31,377 bases of DNA from DASSTJ01 sp035707965 (GCA_035707965.1 DASSTJ010000070.1:1-31377), one strand, 5' to 3'. Counted from the stretch's first letter, positions 1 to 8,311 are shown. The notes: generated from the letters alone by a model not told the origin. Made by a program: numbers and translations.

Positions 1-224
1 GACGAAGAAGGCTGCGACGGCACCGGCGAAGACGGCCGCGACGAAGAAGGCTGCGACGGCACCGGCGAAGACGGCCGCGACGGCACCGGCGAAGACGGCC
101 GCGACGAAGAAGGCCGCGACGAAGAAGGCCGCGACGACAACTGCCGTGGCGAAGAAGGCCGCGACGAAGAAGGCCGCGACGACAACTCCCGTGGCGAAGA
201 AGGCCGCGACGAAGAAGGCCGCGA
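1..224 (+). repeat. Tandem repeats coding for the Lys/Ala/Thr tail
   Basis: Bases 1-39 and 40-78 are identical 39-bp units, followed by a 24-bp partial unit (79-102) and 15-bp units. A second 45-bp unit occurs at 133-177 and 178-222 with one difference (tgccg against tcccg). All unit lengths are multiples of 3, so gain or loss of copies would keep the frame. The array continues beyond the left edge of the window. Confidence 0.9.
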
Positions 225-730
225 CGAGAGAGAACGCGGCGAAGGCGTCAGCGACGACGAGCACCACCGCGCAGCCGGCCGCTACCCGGTCGACGACGAG
301 GAAGCCGGCCGCCAGCGGCGCGTCCCGCGCCTCCGCGGCGTCACTGCGGGTGCGTGAGGACGAGTCGCCGTGGACGGCGGCAGAGCTCGACGAGGTGCGT
401 GCGGCCCTCGAGGCGGAGGTCGACCGGCTGGGTGGCGAGATCTCCCAGGCGGAGTCCGGCCTGCAGGACCTGCTGCGTGACTCCGGCGACGGTGCGGGCG
501 ACGACCAGGCCGACGCCGGCGCCAAGACCTTCGAGCGCGAGCAGGAGATCCAGCTCGCGAACAACAGCCGCGAGATGCTGCAGCAGAGCGAACGTGCCCT
601 CGCCCGGATCGCCGACGGCACGTACGGTGTCTGCGAGTCCTGCGGCAACCCGATCGGCAAGCTTCGCCTGCAGGTCTTCCCGCGTGCGACCCTGTGCGTG
701 ACATGCAAACAACGTCAGGAACGTCGCTGA
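2..730 (+). CDS. DksA/TraR-type zinc-finger protein with histone-H1-like N-terminal repeat (5' partial)
   Basis: The frame is open from the window edge to the stop at 728-730, so the true start lies upstream; the GTG at 146 falls inside the repeat and is not a convincing start. Visible residues 1-77 are a Lys/Ala/Thr repeat (TKKAATAPAKTAA and AKKAATKKAAT units), as in bacterial H1-like proteins. A charged helical part follows (about 115-205), then a C4 zinc finger: Cys211, Cys214, Cys232 and Cys235 in visible numbering, spacing C-x2-C-x17-C-x2-C, as in the DksA/TraR family. Family members bind RNA polymerase through the secondary channel or act as small regulators. I see no clean DxxDxA coiled-coil tip, so DksA-like ppGpp synergy cannot be assumed. 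The basic tail suggests added nucleic-acid binding (inference). The 3' end overlaps lspA. Confidence 0.85.
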   Translation, partial: TKKAATAPAKTAATKKAATAPAKTAATAPAKTAATKKAATKKAATTTAVAKKAATKKAATTTPVAKKAATKKAATRENAAKASATTSTTAQPAATRSTTRKPAASGASRASAASLRVREDESPWTAAELDEVRAALEAEVDRLGGEISQAESGLQDLLRDSGDGAGDDQADAGAKTFEREQEIQLANNSREMLQQSERALARIADGTYGVCESCGNPIGKLRLQVFPRATLCVTCKQRQERR

Positions 731-1326
731 ACGACGTCACCCGGTTCGTGCCTGCCCGTCGGGGGCTTCTCGTCCTGTTGGCGCTCGTCGCCGCCTGCGT
801 CTACGCGCTGGACCAGCTGACCAAGGCGCTGGCCGTGGCGCGGCTCACGCCGGGAGAGCAGCACCCGCTGCTCGGCGACGTCCTCGGGTTGCAGCTCATC
901 CGCAACGCCGGAGCGGCGTTCTCCATGGCTACCGGCGTCACCTGGGTGCTCACGGTCGTCGCTCTCGTCGTGGTGGTCGTCGTGGTGCGGTCGGCGCGCC
1001 GGCTCGGCAGCGCCGGATGGTCCGTCACGCTCGGCCTGCTGCTCGGCGGTGCGCTCGGCAACCTGACCGACCGCGTGCTGCGATCGCCCGGCTTCGCCCG
1101 TGGGCACGTCGTCGACTTCATCGACTACGGGGGCCTGTTCATCGGTAACGTGGCCGACATCGCGATCGTCGTCGCGGCAGCCGCTGTGGCCGTGCAGGCG
1201 CTTCGTGGCGTCGGGCTCGACGGCCGGGCCGCTCGCCGTGAGCCGGGCGACGACGACGTCGACGGTGTCGACGGTGTCGACGACGTCGACGGTGTCGAGC
1301 GGAGCGACGGGGCCGACGGTGAGTGA
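703..1326 (+). CDS. lspA: Lipoprotein signal peptidase II
   Basis: Membrane aspartyl protease that cleaves prolipoprotein signal peptides ahead of the lipidated cysteine. Four hydrophobic segments are visible: after PARRG, around TWVLTVVALVVV, around WSVTLGLLLGG, and after GLFIGNVAD. Family motifs are DQLTK, RNAGAAF, GNLTDR (catalytic Asp123) and NVADI (catalytic Asp152), plus GHVVDFID between them. The C-terminus carries an unusual Asp/Gly/Val-repeat acidic tail of about 25 residues. I chose ATG 703; a GTG at 694 is in frame and equally near, and a GTG at 748 would give a shorter N-terminus. The gene overlaps the zinc-finger gene upstream by about 28 nt and the pseudouridine synthase downstream by 8 nt, so the three are probably cotranscribed. 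Confidence 0.93.
   Translation: MQTTSGTSLNDVTRFVPARRGLLVLLALVAACVYALDQLTKALAVARLTPGEQHPLLGDVLGLQLIRNAGAAFSMATGVTWVLTVVALVVVVVVVRSARRLGSAGWSVTLGLLLGGALGNLTDRVLRSPGFARGHVVDFIDYGGLFIGNVADIAIVVAAAAVAVQALRGVGLDGRAARREPGDDDVDGVDGVDDVDGVERSDGADGE
1249..1323 (+). repeat. Short in-frame GAC/GGT/GTC repeats coding for an acidic LspA tail
   Basis: Near-repeats of gacggtgtc and gacgacgtc encode D-G-V and D-D-V triplets after the last membrane segment of LspA. They add a flexible, strongly negative tail that the catalytic core does not need. Confidence 0.75.
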
Positions 1327-2248
1327 CCGGCGTTCGCTCCCGGTCCCGGACGGCCTCGAGGGCGAGCGGGTCGACGCGGCGCTGGCGCGGCTGTTCGGCC
1401 TGTCGCGGACCAAGGCCGCGGAGCTGGCCGTCTCGGGTGGGGTCACCCTCGACGGGGCGACGGTGGGCAAGTCCGACCGCGTCGCGGCGGGGTCCTGGCT
1501 CGAGGTGGACCTGCCCCCCGTGCGCACCGCGCCGACGACGGTCGTGCCGCAGGAGGTCGCCGGCTTACGGGTCGTCCACGACGACGACGACCTGGTGGTC
1601 GTCGACAAGCCCGTCGGGGTCGCTGCCCATCCCAGTCCTGGCTGGTCCGGGCCGACCGTGCTGGGCGGGCTAGCCGCCGCCGGTTACACGATCGCCACCT
1701 CCGGCGCCGCCGAGCGGCAGGGCATCGTGCACCGGCTGGACGTCGGCACGTCAGGGCTGATGGTGGTCGCGAAGTCGGAGCGGGCGTACTCCGCGCTCAA
1801 ACGGGCGTTCAAGGAGCGCACCGTCGACAAGACGTACCACGCCCTGGTGCAGGGCCTGCCGGACCCCGTCGAGGGCACGATCGACGCGCCGGTGGGCCGT
1901 CACCCCTCGCGCGACTACCGCTGGGCGGTCGTCGCGGGCGGGAAGCCGAGCATCACCCACTACGAGGTCGTCGAGGCCTTCCGATCGGCGTCGTTGCTCG
2001 AGATCCACCTCGAGACCGGCCGCACCCACCAGATCCGCGTCCACTTCTCGGCGCTGCGGCACCCCTGCGTGGGCGACCTCACCTACGGCGCCGACCCCGT
2101 CCTCGCGCAGCGCGTCGGTCTGCAGCGGCAGTGGCTCCACGCCGTCCGTCTCGCGTTCGAGCACCCGGGCACCGGCCACCGCCTGGAGCTGTCGAGCCCC
2201 TACCCGGCCGACCTGCAGCACGCTCTGGACCTCATCGCCGAAGGGTGA
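1319..2248 (+). CDS. RluA/RluD-family 23S rRNA pseudouridine synthase
   Basis: Converts uridine to pseudouridine in rRNA, probably large-subunit rRNA. An S4-like RNA-binding domain (about residues 10-65, ERVDAALARLFGLSRTKAAE) precedes the catalytic domain, which has the signature HRLDVGTSGLMVVAK with catalytic Asp141, close to position 139 in E. coli RluD. Further family motifs are VDKPVGVAAHPS and ETGRTHQIRVH. At 309 residues the length is normal. The start is GTG 1319, which overlaps the lspA stop (gtgagtga) and gives an N-terminus leading directly into the S4 domain; the longer frame upstream only shadows lspA. An lspA-rluD pair is a common arrangement. RluD is the best family match, but the exact target uridines cannot be read from sequence. 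Confidence 0.92.
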   Translation: MSDRRSLPVPDGLEGERVDAALARLFGLSRTKAAELAVSGGVTLDGATVGKSDRVAAGSWLEVDLPPVRTAPTTVVPQEVAGLRVVHDDDDLVVVDKPVGVAAHPSPGWSGPTVLGGLAAAGYTIATSGAAERQGIVHRLDVGTSGLMVVAKSERAYSALKRAFKERTVDKTYHALVQGLPDPVEGTIDAPVGRHPSRDYRWAVVAGGKPSITHYEVVEAFRSASLLEIHLETGRTHQIRVHFSALRHPCVGDLTYGADPVLAQRVGLQRQWLHAVRLAFEHPGTGHRLELSSPYPADLQHALDLIAEG

Positions 2249-2249
2249 A

Positions 2250-2290
2250 GGACGGCTGGCGCGGGTGTCGATCACGCCGACACGCCGTCC
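2250..2290 (+). terminator. Bulged inverted repeat after the pseudouridine synthase gene
   Basis: ggacggc (2250-2256) pairs with gccgtcc (2284-2290), and gtgtcg (2265-2270) pairs with cgacac (2278-2283) around a 7-nt loop. The right arm is continuous; the left arm has an 8-nt bulge. It lies 2 nt after the stop codon. There is no U-run, so terminator function is only likely. Confidence 0.4.
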
Positions 2291-2337
2291 GATCTGGACC
2301 GTCGAGCCGGCTCCCGGCGACTGTCCTGGCGGCGACC

Positions 2338-2343
2338 TAGACT
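2338..2343 (+). promoter_or_regulatory. -10 box of dnaE (tagact), leaderless type
   Basis: tagact fits the actinobacterial TANNNT -10 consensus and ends 7 nt before ATG 2351, so transcription would begin at or next to the start codon. It is the only TANNNT in the 102-nt gap, and no Shine-Dalgarno sequence is evident. No clear -35 box is seen. Confidence 0.6.
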
Positions 2344-2350
2344 CCTTCCC

Positions 2351-5300
2351 ATGCCCTCCAGCTCGACCCCTCCTGGCACGTCCGCCACTGCCGGAGGGGC
2401 ACCGTCGTTCGTGCACCTCCACGTGCACACCGAGTACTCCATGCTCGACGGTGCGGCGAGGGTCGACGACCTGATGAGCGAGGCGGCGCGCCAGGGCATG
2501 CCGGCCATCGCGACCACCGACCACGGCTACGTCTTCGGCGCCTACGAGTTCTGGAAGGCCGGCCGTCGCCACGGCATCAAGCCGATCATCGGCCTCGAGG
2601 CCTACGTCACTCCCGGCACCAGCAGGTTCGACCGCAGCCGGGTGAAGTGGGGGGACGGGGGCCGTGACGACGTCTCCGGCGGTGGCGCGTTCACGCACAT
2701 GACGCTGCTGGCCCGCACTACCGGTGGCATGCACAACCTCTTCCGGCTCGCTTCGCTCGCCAGCCTCGAGGGGCACTACTTCAAGCCCCGCATGGACCGC
2801 GAGCTGCTGACCACGTACGCGGACGGCCTGATCGCCACCACGGGATGCCCGTCTGGCGAGATCCAGACCCGGATCCGCCTCGGTCAGTACGAGCAGGCGC
2901 GCCAGGCCGCCGCCGAGCTGCGCGACCTGTTCGGGGCGGAGAACTTCTACTGCGAGCTCATGGACCACGGGCTCGGGATCGAGCGTCAGGTGCAGCGCGA
3001 CCTGCTGCGGCTGGCCAAGGACCTGAACCTGCCGCTGGTGGCGACGAACGACCTGCACTACACGCGTGCCGAGGACGCGAAGGCGCACGCGGCGCTGCTC
3101 TGCGTCCAGTCCGGCTCGACGCTCGCCGACCCCAACCGGTTCAAGTTCGACGCCGACGACTTCTTCCTCAAGAGCGCGGCCGAGATGCGCCACACGTGGC
3201 GCGAGCTGCCCGAGGCCTGCGACAACACGCTGGCAATCGCCGAGCGCTGCGAGGTCACCTTCTCGGAGGGTGAGGGGCGCTACATGCCGCGCTTCGGTTG
3301 CCCCCCGGGCGAGAACGAGGAGTCCTGGTTCGTCAAGGAGGTGGAGCGGGGGCTGCACCGCCGCTACCCCCAGGGTGTCCCCGACTACGCCAGCAAGCAG
3401 GCGGCCTACGAGATCGAGGTGATCTCGGGCAAGGGGTACCCGGGCTACTTCCTCGTCGTCGCCGACTTCATCAACTGGGCCAAGGGCAACGGCATCCGGG
3501 TCGGTCCTGGCCGTGGCTCCGGTGCCGGCTCCATGGCCGCGTACGCCATGGGCATCACCGACCTCGACCCCGTCCCGCACGGCCTGATCTTCGAGCGCTT
3601 CCTCAACCCCGAGCGTCCGTCGATGCCCGACTTCGACGTCGACTTCGACGAGCGCCGGCGGGGCGAGGTCATCCGGTACGTCACCGAGAAGTACGGCGAG
3701 GACCGTGTCGCGCAGATCGTCACCTACGGCACGATCAAGGCCAAGCAGGCACTCAAGGACGCGTCCAGGGTCATGGGCTTCCCCTTCGCCATGGGCGAGA
3801 AGCTCACCAAGGCGATGCCGCCGGCCGTCATGGGCAAGGACATCCCGCTCTCCGGCATCTTCGACCCAGCGCACAAGCGCTACTCGGAGGCGGGAGAGTT
3901 CCGCGCCCTGCACGACGCCGACCCCGACGCGCGTGAGGTCGTCAAGACGGCCCGGGGGCTCGAGGGCCTGAAGCGGCAGTGGGGCGTGCACGCGGCCGGC
4001 GTGATCATGTCGAGCGAGCCGCTCATCGACCTCGTGCCGATCATGCGGCGCGAGCAGGACGGCCAGATCATCACCCAGTTCGACTACCCGAGCTGCGAGG
4101 CCCTCGGCCTGGTGAAGATGGACTTCCTGGGTCTGCGCAACCTCACCATCCTGGACGACGCGGTCGCGAACGTGCGGGTCAACCGCGACGTCGAGCTCGA
4201 CCTCGACGCCCTGTCCAAGGACATGACCGATCCCGCCACGTTCGACCTGCTGGCCCGTGGCGACACGCTCGGCGTCTTCCAGCTCGACGGTGGCGGCATG
4301 CGCACCCTGCTGCGCCAGATGCAGCCGGACAACTTCGAGGACATCTCGGCCGCCCTCGCGCTCTACCGGCCGGGCCCGATGGGAGCGAACTCGCACACGA
4401 ATTACGCCCTCCGCAAGACCGGCAAGCAGGAGATCGTCCCGATCCACCCCGAGCTCGCCGAGGCCCTCGAGCCCATCCTGTCGATGACGCAGGGCCTCAT
4501 CGTCTACCAGGAGCAGGTGCAGCAGATCGCGCAGAAGGTCGCCGGCTACTCGCTCGGCAAGGCGGACCTGCTGCGGCGCGCCATGGGCAAGAAGAAGAAG
4601 GAGGTGCTCGACGCCGAGTTCGTGCCCTTCAGCGAGGGAATGCGGGCCAACGGGTACAGCGACGCCGCCGTGAAGACGTTGTGGGACATCCTCGTCCCGT
4701 TCTCCGACTACGCGTTCAACAAGGCCCACACCGCGGCGTACGGGCTGGTGTCGTACTGGACGGCGTACCTCAAGGCGAACTACCCGGCGGAGTACATGGC
4801 GGCGCTGCTCACCAGCGTGCGCGACGACAAGGACAAGTCCGCCCTCTATCTCAACGAGTGCCGGCGGATGGGCATCAAGGTGCTGCCGCCCGACGTGAAC
4901 GAGTCGACGGCGAACTTCGCCGCCGTGGGCACCGACATCCGGTTCGGCCTCGCCGCGGTCCGCAACGTGGGCCACAACGTGGTCGACGGCATCGTGGCGG
5001 CTCGCGAGAGCCACAGCCGGTTCGCGTCGTTCGAGGACTTCCTGCGCAAGGTCCCGGCCGTGGTGTGCAACAAGCGCACGATCGAGTCGCTGGTCAAGGC
5101 CGGCGCCTTCGACTCGCTGGGACACCCGCGTGCCGGTCTGGTCCGGGTGCACGAGGTCTACGTCGACTCGCTGGTCGACGAGAAGCGCAAGGAGGCGCAG
5201 GGCCAGGACTCGCTGTTCGGGGGGTTCGACGACGACGTCGCGGTGCAGCTGGCCGTGCTGCCTCACATCCCCGAGCTCGAGTGGGAGAAGAAGGAGAAGC

Positions 5301-5920
5301 TGAAGTTCGAGCGCGAGATGCTGGGGCTCTACGTGAGCGACCACCCGCTGTTCGGCATCGAGCACGTTCTCGCCGGTGCCGCCGACTGCCCGATCTCGGC
5401 CGTGCTGACCGACGAGAGCCGACCTGACGGCAGCACCGTCACCGTGGCCGGCATGATCAGCGGCCTCCAGCGCAAGATGACGAAGAACGGCAACCCGTGG
5501 GCGATCGCCACCGTCGAGGACCTGGAGGGCGCGATCGAGGTGCTGTTCTTCCCGCAGGCGTACCAGACGGTCTCGACCATGCTCACCGAGGACCTCGTGG
5601 TCGTCGTGCGCGGTCGGCTGAACCGGCGGGACGAGGTGCCGACCCTCTACGCGTCCGAGCTCACGATCCCGGACATCACGGAGGGGCCGCGCGGGCCGGT
5701 CGTCATCGCGATGCCGCTGACGCGCTGCACGCCCCCGGTCGCGGAGCGGCTCAAGGACGTGCTGGCCACGCACCCCGGCGTGACGGAGGTGCACCTGCGC
5801 CTGACGCAGTCCGGTCGGGCCACGGTCATGCGGCTCGACGACCGCCTGCGGGTCACCGCCGGTCCCGCGCTCTTCAGCGACCTCAAGGCCCTGCTCGGTC
5901 CGGGGTGCCTTGCCTCCTGA
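2351..5920 (+). CDS. dnaE: DNA polymerase III alpha subunit
   Basis: Catalytic subunit of the replicative polymerase (C-family), 1189 residues, the usual length. A PHP domain opens the protein (HLHVHT with His22 and His24). The palm follows: MPDFDVDF gives catalytic Asp427 and Asp429, and VKMDFLGLRNL gives the third Asp, Asp591. Fingers and helix-hairpin-helix regions follow, then an internal clamp-binding motif QDSLF (952-956) and a C-terminal OB fold (about 1030-1110, TVAGMISGLQRKMTKNG). It has no 3'-5' exonuclease insert, so it is the DnaE and not the PolC type. The start ATG 2351 is supported by the -10 box 7 nt upstream and by the PHP motif beginning about 20 residues in. It has its own promoter and is followed by a 134-nt gap. 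Confidence 0.97.
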   Translation: MPSSSTPPGTSATAGGAPSFVHLHVHTEYSMLDGAARVDDLMSEAARQGMPAIATTDHGYVFGAYEFWKAGRRHGIKPIIGLEAYVTPGTSRFDRSRVKWGDGGRDDVSGGGAFTHMTLLARTTGGMHNLFRLASLASLEGHYFKPRMDRELLTTYADGLIATTGCPSGEIQTRIRLGQYEQARQAAAELRDLFGAENFYCELMDHGLGIERQVQRDLLRLAKDLNLPLVATNDLHYTRAEDAKAHAALLCVQSGSTLADPNRFKFDADDFFLKSAAEMRHTWRELPEACDNTLAIAERCEVTFSEGEGRYMPRFGCPPGENEESWFVKEVERGLHRRYPQGVPDYASKQAAYEIEVISGKGYPGYFLVVADFINWAKGNGIRVGPGRGSGAGSMAAYAMGITDLDPVPHGLIFERFLNPERPSMPDFDVDFDERRRGEVIRYVTEKYGEDRVAQIVTYGTIKAKQALKDASRVMGFPFAMGEKLTKAMPPAVMGKDIPLSGIFDPAHKRYSEAGEFRALHDADPDAREVVKTARGLEGLKRQWGVHAAGVIMSSEPLIDLVPIMRREQDGQIITQFDYPSCEALGLVKMDFLGLRNLTILDDAVANVRVNRDVELDLDALSKDMTDPATFDLLARGDTLGVFQLDGGGMRTLLRQMQPDNFEDISAALALYRPGPMGANSHTNYALRKTGKQEIVPIHPELAEALEPILSMTQGLIVYQEQVQQIAQKVAGYSLGKADLLRRAMGKKKKEVLDAEFVPFSEGMRANGYSDAAVKTLWDILVPFSDYAFNKAHTAAYGLVSYWTAYLKANYPAEYMAALLTSVRDDKDKSALYLNECRRMGIKVLPPDVNESTANFAAVGTDIRFGLAAVRNVGHNVVDGIVAARESHSRFASFEDFLRKVPAVVCNKRTIESLVKAGAFDSLGHPRAGLVRVHEVYVDSLVDEKRKEAQGQDSLFGGFDDDVAVQLAVLPHIPELEWEKKEKLKFEREMLGLYVSDHPLFGIEHVLAGAADCPISAVLTDESRPDGSTVTVAGMISGLQRKMTKNGNPWAIATVEDLEGAIEVLFFPQAYQTVSTMLTEDLVVVVRGRLNRRDEVPTLYASELTIPDITEGPRGPVVIAMPLTRCTPPVAERLKDVLATHPGVTEVHLRLTQSGRATVMRLDDRLRVTAGPALFSDLKALLGPGCLAS

Positions 5921-6013
5921 GCCGTGCAGAGCCGCAGCCGCAGACCCACCCGGGTGGCATATCGAGTCGGTCACAGTCGGTGCCGATGGACCACGAGGCG
6001 TGACCGACGCCCG

Positions 6014-6019
6014 TACGAT
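6014..6019 (+). promoter_or_regulatory. -10 box (tacgat) upstream of the DUF3352 gene
   Basis: tacgat fits TANNNT. Transcription from about 6026 would give a leader of roughly 30 nt containing the aagggg ribosome-binding site at 6043-6048. It is the only full TANNNT match in the 5921-6054 gap. Confidence 0.5.
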
Positions 6020-6054
6020 TGACGCACCGCTCACCTACTTCCAAGGGGACACCT

Positions 6055-7626
6055 GTGACCGACTCGCCTGACGACGTCCACCCGGACGCCGCACCGAGCC
6101 AGCCCATTCGCCAGGACGCCGCGCCCGCCACCGGCAGCGGCTCGCCGGACTACCTCGACAGCGGGGAGGCGAGCACACTCGCCGCCGACGCGTCAGCCCC
6201 GCCGAGAGCGCGGTCGGGCCGACGCCGCGGCCTCATCGCCGGCGCTGTCGCCGCCGTCGCGCTCATCGGTGGCGGCGTGGCGTACGGCGTCGGTCAGCTC
6301 TCCGGCGGTGGCACCCAGCCGGACGAGGTGGTGCCCGCGTCGGCGCTCGCCTTCGTCTCCGTCGACCTCGACCCGTCCGCCGGGCAGAAGGTCGACGCGC
6401 TGCGGTTCGCTCGCAAGTTCCCGGAGCTGAAGTCCCGGATCGGCAGCGGCGACGACCTGCGCAAGATGCTGTTCGACGCCATCAGCGACTCGTCCGAGGT
6501 CAAGGGCTCGTGGAAGGACGTCGAGCCGTGGCTGGGCAGCCGGGCGGCCGTCGCCGTCCTGCCGGCCTCGGACGAGCTCGACGAGCCGGTTCCCGTCGTC
6601 GTCCTCGCCGTGACCGACGAGGGCAAGGCGAAGGCGTCGCTGCCGACCGTCATGCCCAAGGCATCCTGCGAGATCTCCGAGGGCTTCGCGGTGTGCGCGC
6701 AGGACGGCAAGGTGGCCAAGGCCGCAGTCGCCGACGCGGCGAAGAAGCCGCTCGCGGACGACTCCAGCTACGCGCACGACGTGGAGGCGCTCGGCGACCA
6801 CGGCATCCTGTCCGCCTGGGTCGACCTGGGTCGGGTCAAGGACGCCGCTCCGGACCTGCTCGGTGGCATGGGGGGCGTCGCGGGTTCGCTCGCAGGCGCC
6901 TCGGCGGCCGACCTCCAGGGTCGGTACGTGGCGGCCGTCCGGTTCGACGGACCCAACCTCGAGCTCGCGGGCCACGCCGAGGGTGTCGACCTGCCGGCGC
7001 TCAAGGGCGAGGCCGACATCGCGTCGCTCCCGCAGGACACGCTCGTGGCGCTCGGCATCGGCGACGCCGGTGCTGCGGTGACGTCAGCGTGGCAGCGCCT
7101 CGACGACACCGCGTCCGCGCTCGGGGCGGGTCTCGACGACCAGGTCTCGGCGATCGAGTCGACGTACGGCATCACGTTGCCCGACGACCTCGTCAAGGCC
7201 GTTGGCGACCAGCTCACGGTGGCCGTGGGCAAGGGCAGCACGCCTCAGGTGGCGGTCCGGGTCACCGGCTCCCAGGACAGCGTCGAGCGCCTGCTCGCCG
7301 CGGTGGAGCAGGCGTCGGGCTCGGCGGTCGCGACCGCGAAGTCCGGTGACGCCACGGTGATCGCGACCGACGACGCCTACGCCAAAGCCGTCGCCGACGG
7401 CAAGGGCCTCGGCGGGAGCGACCGGTTCAAGGACGCCGTGGCGAACGCGGACGGCGCCCAGACTGCCCTGTTCGTCGACATCGCCGGCCTCGTCTCGACG
7501 TATGGCGACCAGCTCGGCATGGACGCCAAGGCGCGCGACGAGATCAAGCCGCTGTCTGCCCTCGGCCTCGCCGTGCACCAGGACGGCAAGACCATGGACT
7601 TCAGCGTCCGGCTGTCCACCCGCTGA
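6055..7626 (+). CDS. DUF3352-family membrane-anchored protein
   Basis: Protein of 523 residues and unknown function. Residues 1-57 are Pro/Ala/Asp-rich and probably cytoplasmic. RRR and one hydrophobic segment (about 59-79) form a signal anchor, and the rest is a large extracytoplasmic domain. The segment after the anchor (DEVVPASALAFVSVDLDPSAGQKVDAL, given here only as a landmark around residues 90-115) and the GDDLRKMLFD and VEPWLGSRAAVAVLP stretches resemble the actinobacterial DUF3352 family from memory. I chose GTG 6055 because aagggg sits 6 nt upstream; the longer frame from TTG 6019 would start inside the -10 box. No catalytic motif was recognised. It stands as a single gene with its own promoter. 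Confidence 0.78.
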   Translation: MTDSPDDVHPDAAPSQPIRQDAAPATGSGSPDYLDSGEASTLAADASAPPRARSGRRRGLIAGAVAAVALIGGGVAYGVGQLSGGGTQPDEVVPASALAFVSVDLDPSAGQKVDALRFARKFPELKSRIGSGDDLRKMLFDAISDSSEVKGSWKDVEPWLGSRAAVAVLPASDELDEPVPVVVLAVTDEGKAKASLPTVMPKASCEISEGFAVCAQDGKVAKAAVADAAKKPLADDSSYAHDVEALGDHGILSAWVDLGRVKDAAPDLLGGMGGVAGSLAGASAADLQGRYVAAVRFDGPNLELAGHAEGVDLPALKGEADIASLPQDTLVALGIGDAGAAVTSAWQRLDDTASALGAGLDDQVSAIESTYGITLPDDLVKAVGDQLTVAVGKGSTPQVAVRVTGSQDSVERLLAAVEQASGSAVATAKSGDATVIATDDAYAKAVADGKGLGGSDRFKDAVANADGAQTALFVDIAGLVSTYGDQLGMDAKARDEIKPLSALGLAVHQDGKTMDFSVRLSTR

Positions 7627-7643
7627 CCGGCGGGTGCCACCGG
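7627..7643 (+). terminator. Short GC hairpin after the DUF3352 gene
   Basis: ccggcgg pairs with ccaccgg (one C-A mismatch) around a gtg loop directly after the stop. No U-run follows, so the terminator call is weak. Confidence 0.25.
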
Positions 7644-7663
7644 CGACGAGCCGCGCGCGTCGC

Positions 7664-7669
7664 TAGGGT
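7664..7669 (+). promoter_or_regulatory. -10 box (tagggt), leaderless type
   Basis: tagggt fits TANNNT and ends 6 nt before GTG 7676, which puts the transcription start at the start codon. No ribosome-binding site is seen at the usual distance. Confidence 0.55.
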
Positions 7670-7675
7670 GGCCGG

Positions 7676-8248
7676 GTGAGTGCGGACCTGCCCGGGGTGT
7701 CTGTCCTGACGCCCGCGGGCGGGCCGCCTCCCGGCCGACGCGGCTCGCTCAGCCGAGCGGTTCTGGAGATCCTCGGTGTCGTCGTGGTCGGTGTGCTCTG
7801 CGGTGTCCTGTGGTGGTGGCTGGCGCCGATGGCCCGCGCGGACGTGGAGCAGGGGGCCGTCTACCTCCGAGGGCACACCGAGCTGCAGGCGGCCCAAGAC
7901 TGCTGGTTCGCCGTCGTCCTGGGGGCGCTCGGCGTGGTCACCGCGACGGTGCACGGCTGGCGCGCCGGCTCGGCGGGGTCGGTGCAGTCCTCCGCAGCCC
8001 GGGCCGGCGCCGTCGCCGAGCCGCTGCTGCTGGTGGTCGCCCTCGTGGTCGTGGGGCTCGTCGCGTGGCGCACCGGCGTGCTGCTCGGGCCGGACAGCCT
8101 GGCGGACCAGGTGGCGCACGGTGCGCAGCACCCGTTGACGCCGCTCGCGCTGCACTCCTGGGCCGTGCTGCTGGTGGCACCGTTCCTCTTCTCGTTCACG
8201 GCGCTCCTCGCCGCCCTCTTCGCCGGCGGTGCGCGCCGCACGAGCTGA
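7676..8248 (+). CDS. Small actinobacterial four-helix membrane protein
   Basis: Protein of 190 residues with four predicted membrane segments: about 28-48 (VLEILGVVVVGVLCGVLWWWLAP), 78-95, 115-135 and 160-185. A short Pro/Gly-rich cytoplasmic N-terminus precedes them. The first helix ending in WWWLAP, followed by a loop with the acidic stretch DVEQG, resembles DUF2567-type mycobacterial membrane proteins, but that is recall and not a search result. It has no signal peptidase site, lipobox or catalytic motif. Start GTG 7676 is set by the -10 box just upstream. It ends 69 nt before hisD and has its own promoter, so it need not be linked to histidine synthesis. Confidence 0.7.
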   Translation: MSADLPGVSVLTPAGGPPPGRRGSLSRAVLEILGVVVVGVLCGVLWWWLAPMARADVEQGAVYLRGHTELQAAQDCWFAVVLGALGVVTATVHGWRAGSAGSVQSSAARAGAVAEPLLLVVALVVVGLVAWRTGVLLGPDSLADQVAHGAQHPLTPLALHSWAVLLVAPFLFSFTALLAALFAGGARRTS

Positions 8249-8254
8249 CGGCCT

Positions 8255-8274
8255 CACCGGCCGCTCGACCGGTG
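8255..8274 (+). terminator. Hairpin between the membrane-protein gene and hisD
   Basis: caccgg pairs with ccggtg around an 8-nt loop, 6 nt after the upstream stop. It could end the upstream transcript; no U-run is present. Confidence 0.25.
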
Positions 8275-8305
8275 GTCGTCCGGGCCGCCGCCACGGCTGT
8301 CTTCG

Positions 8306-8311
8306 TATCCT
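8306..8311 (+). promoter_or_regulatory. -10 box of the histidine operon (tatcct), leaderless type
   Basis: tatcct fits TANNNT and ends 6 nt before GTG 8318. The gaggg beside the start codon is too close to act as a ribosome-binding site, which favours leaderless initiation of hisD. No leader peptide or attenuator is visible in the 69-nt gap. Confidence 0.6.

Noticed and set aside
1..224. CRISPR-like or non-coding tandem array at the left edge
   Set aside because: Units are adjacent without spacers, all are multiples of 3, and the frame runs on into a zinc-finger protein, so it is a coding repeat.
5946..5957. Perfect 12-bp palindrome ccacccgggtgg after dnaE
   Set aside because: It has no loop, so it cannot form a good RNA hairpin, and such GC palindromes are expected by chance in this composition. 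It could be a protein site, but nothing supports that.
1751..6034. A 1427-codon open frame on the minus strand across the pseudouridine synthase gene and dnaE
   Set aside because: It is antisense to two clear genes and rich in Arg, Val, Asp and His in the pattern produced by high-GC third positions. It shows no domain and is a codon-bias shadow.
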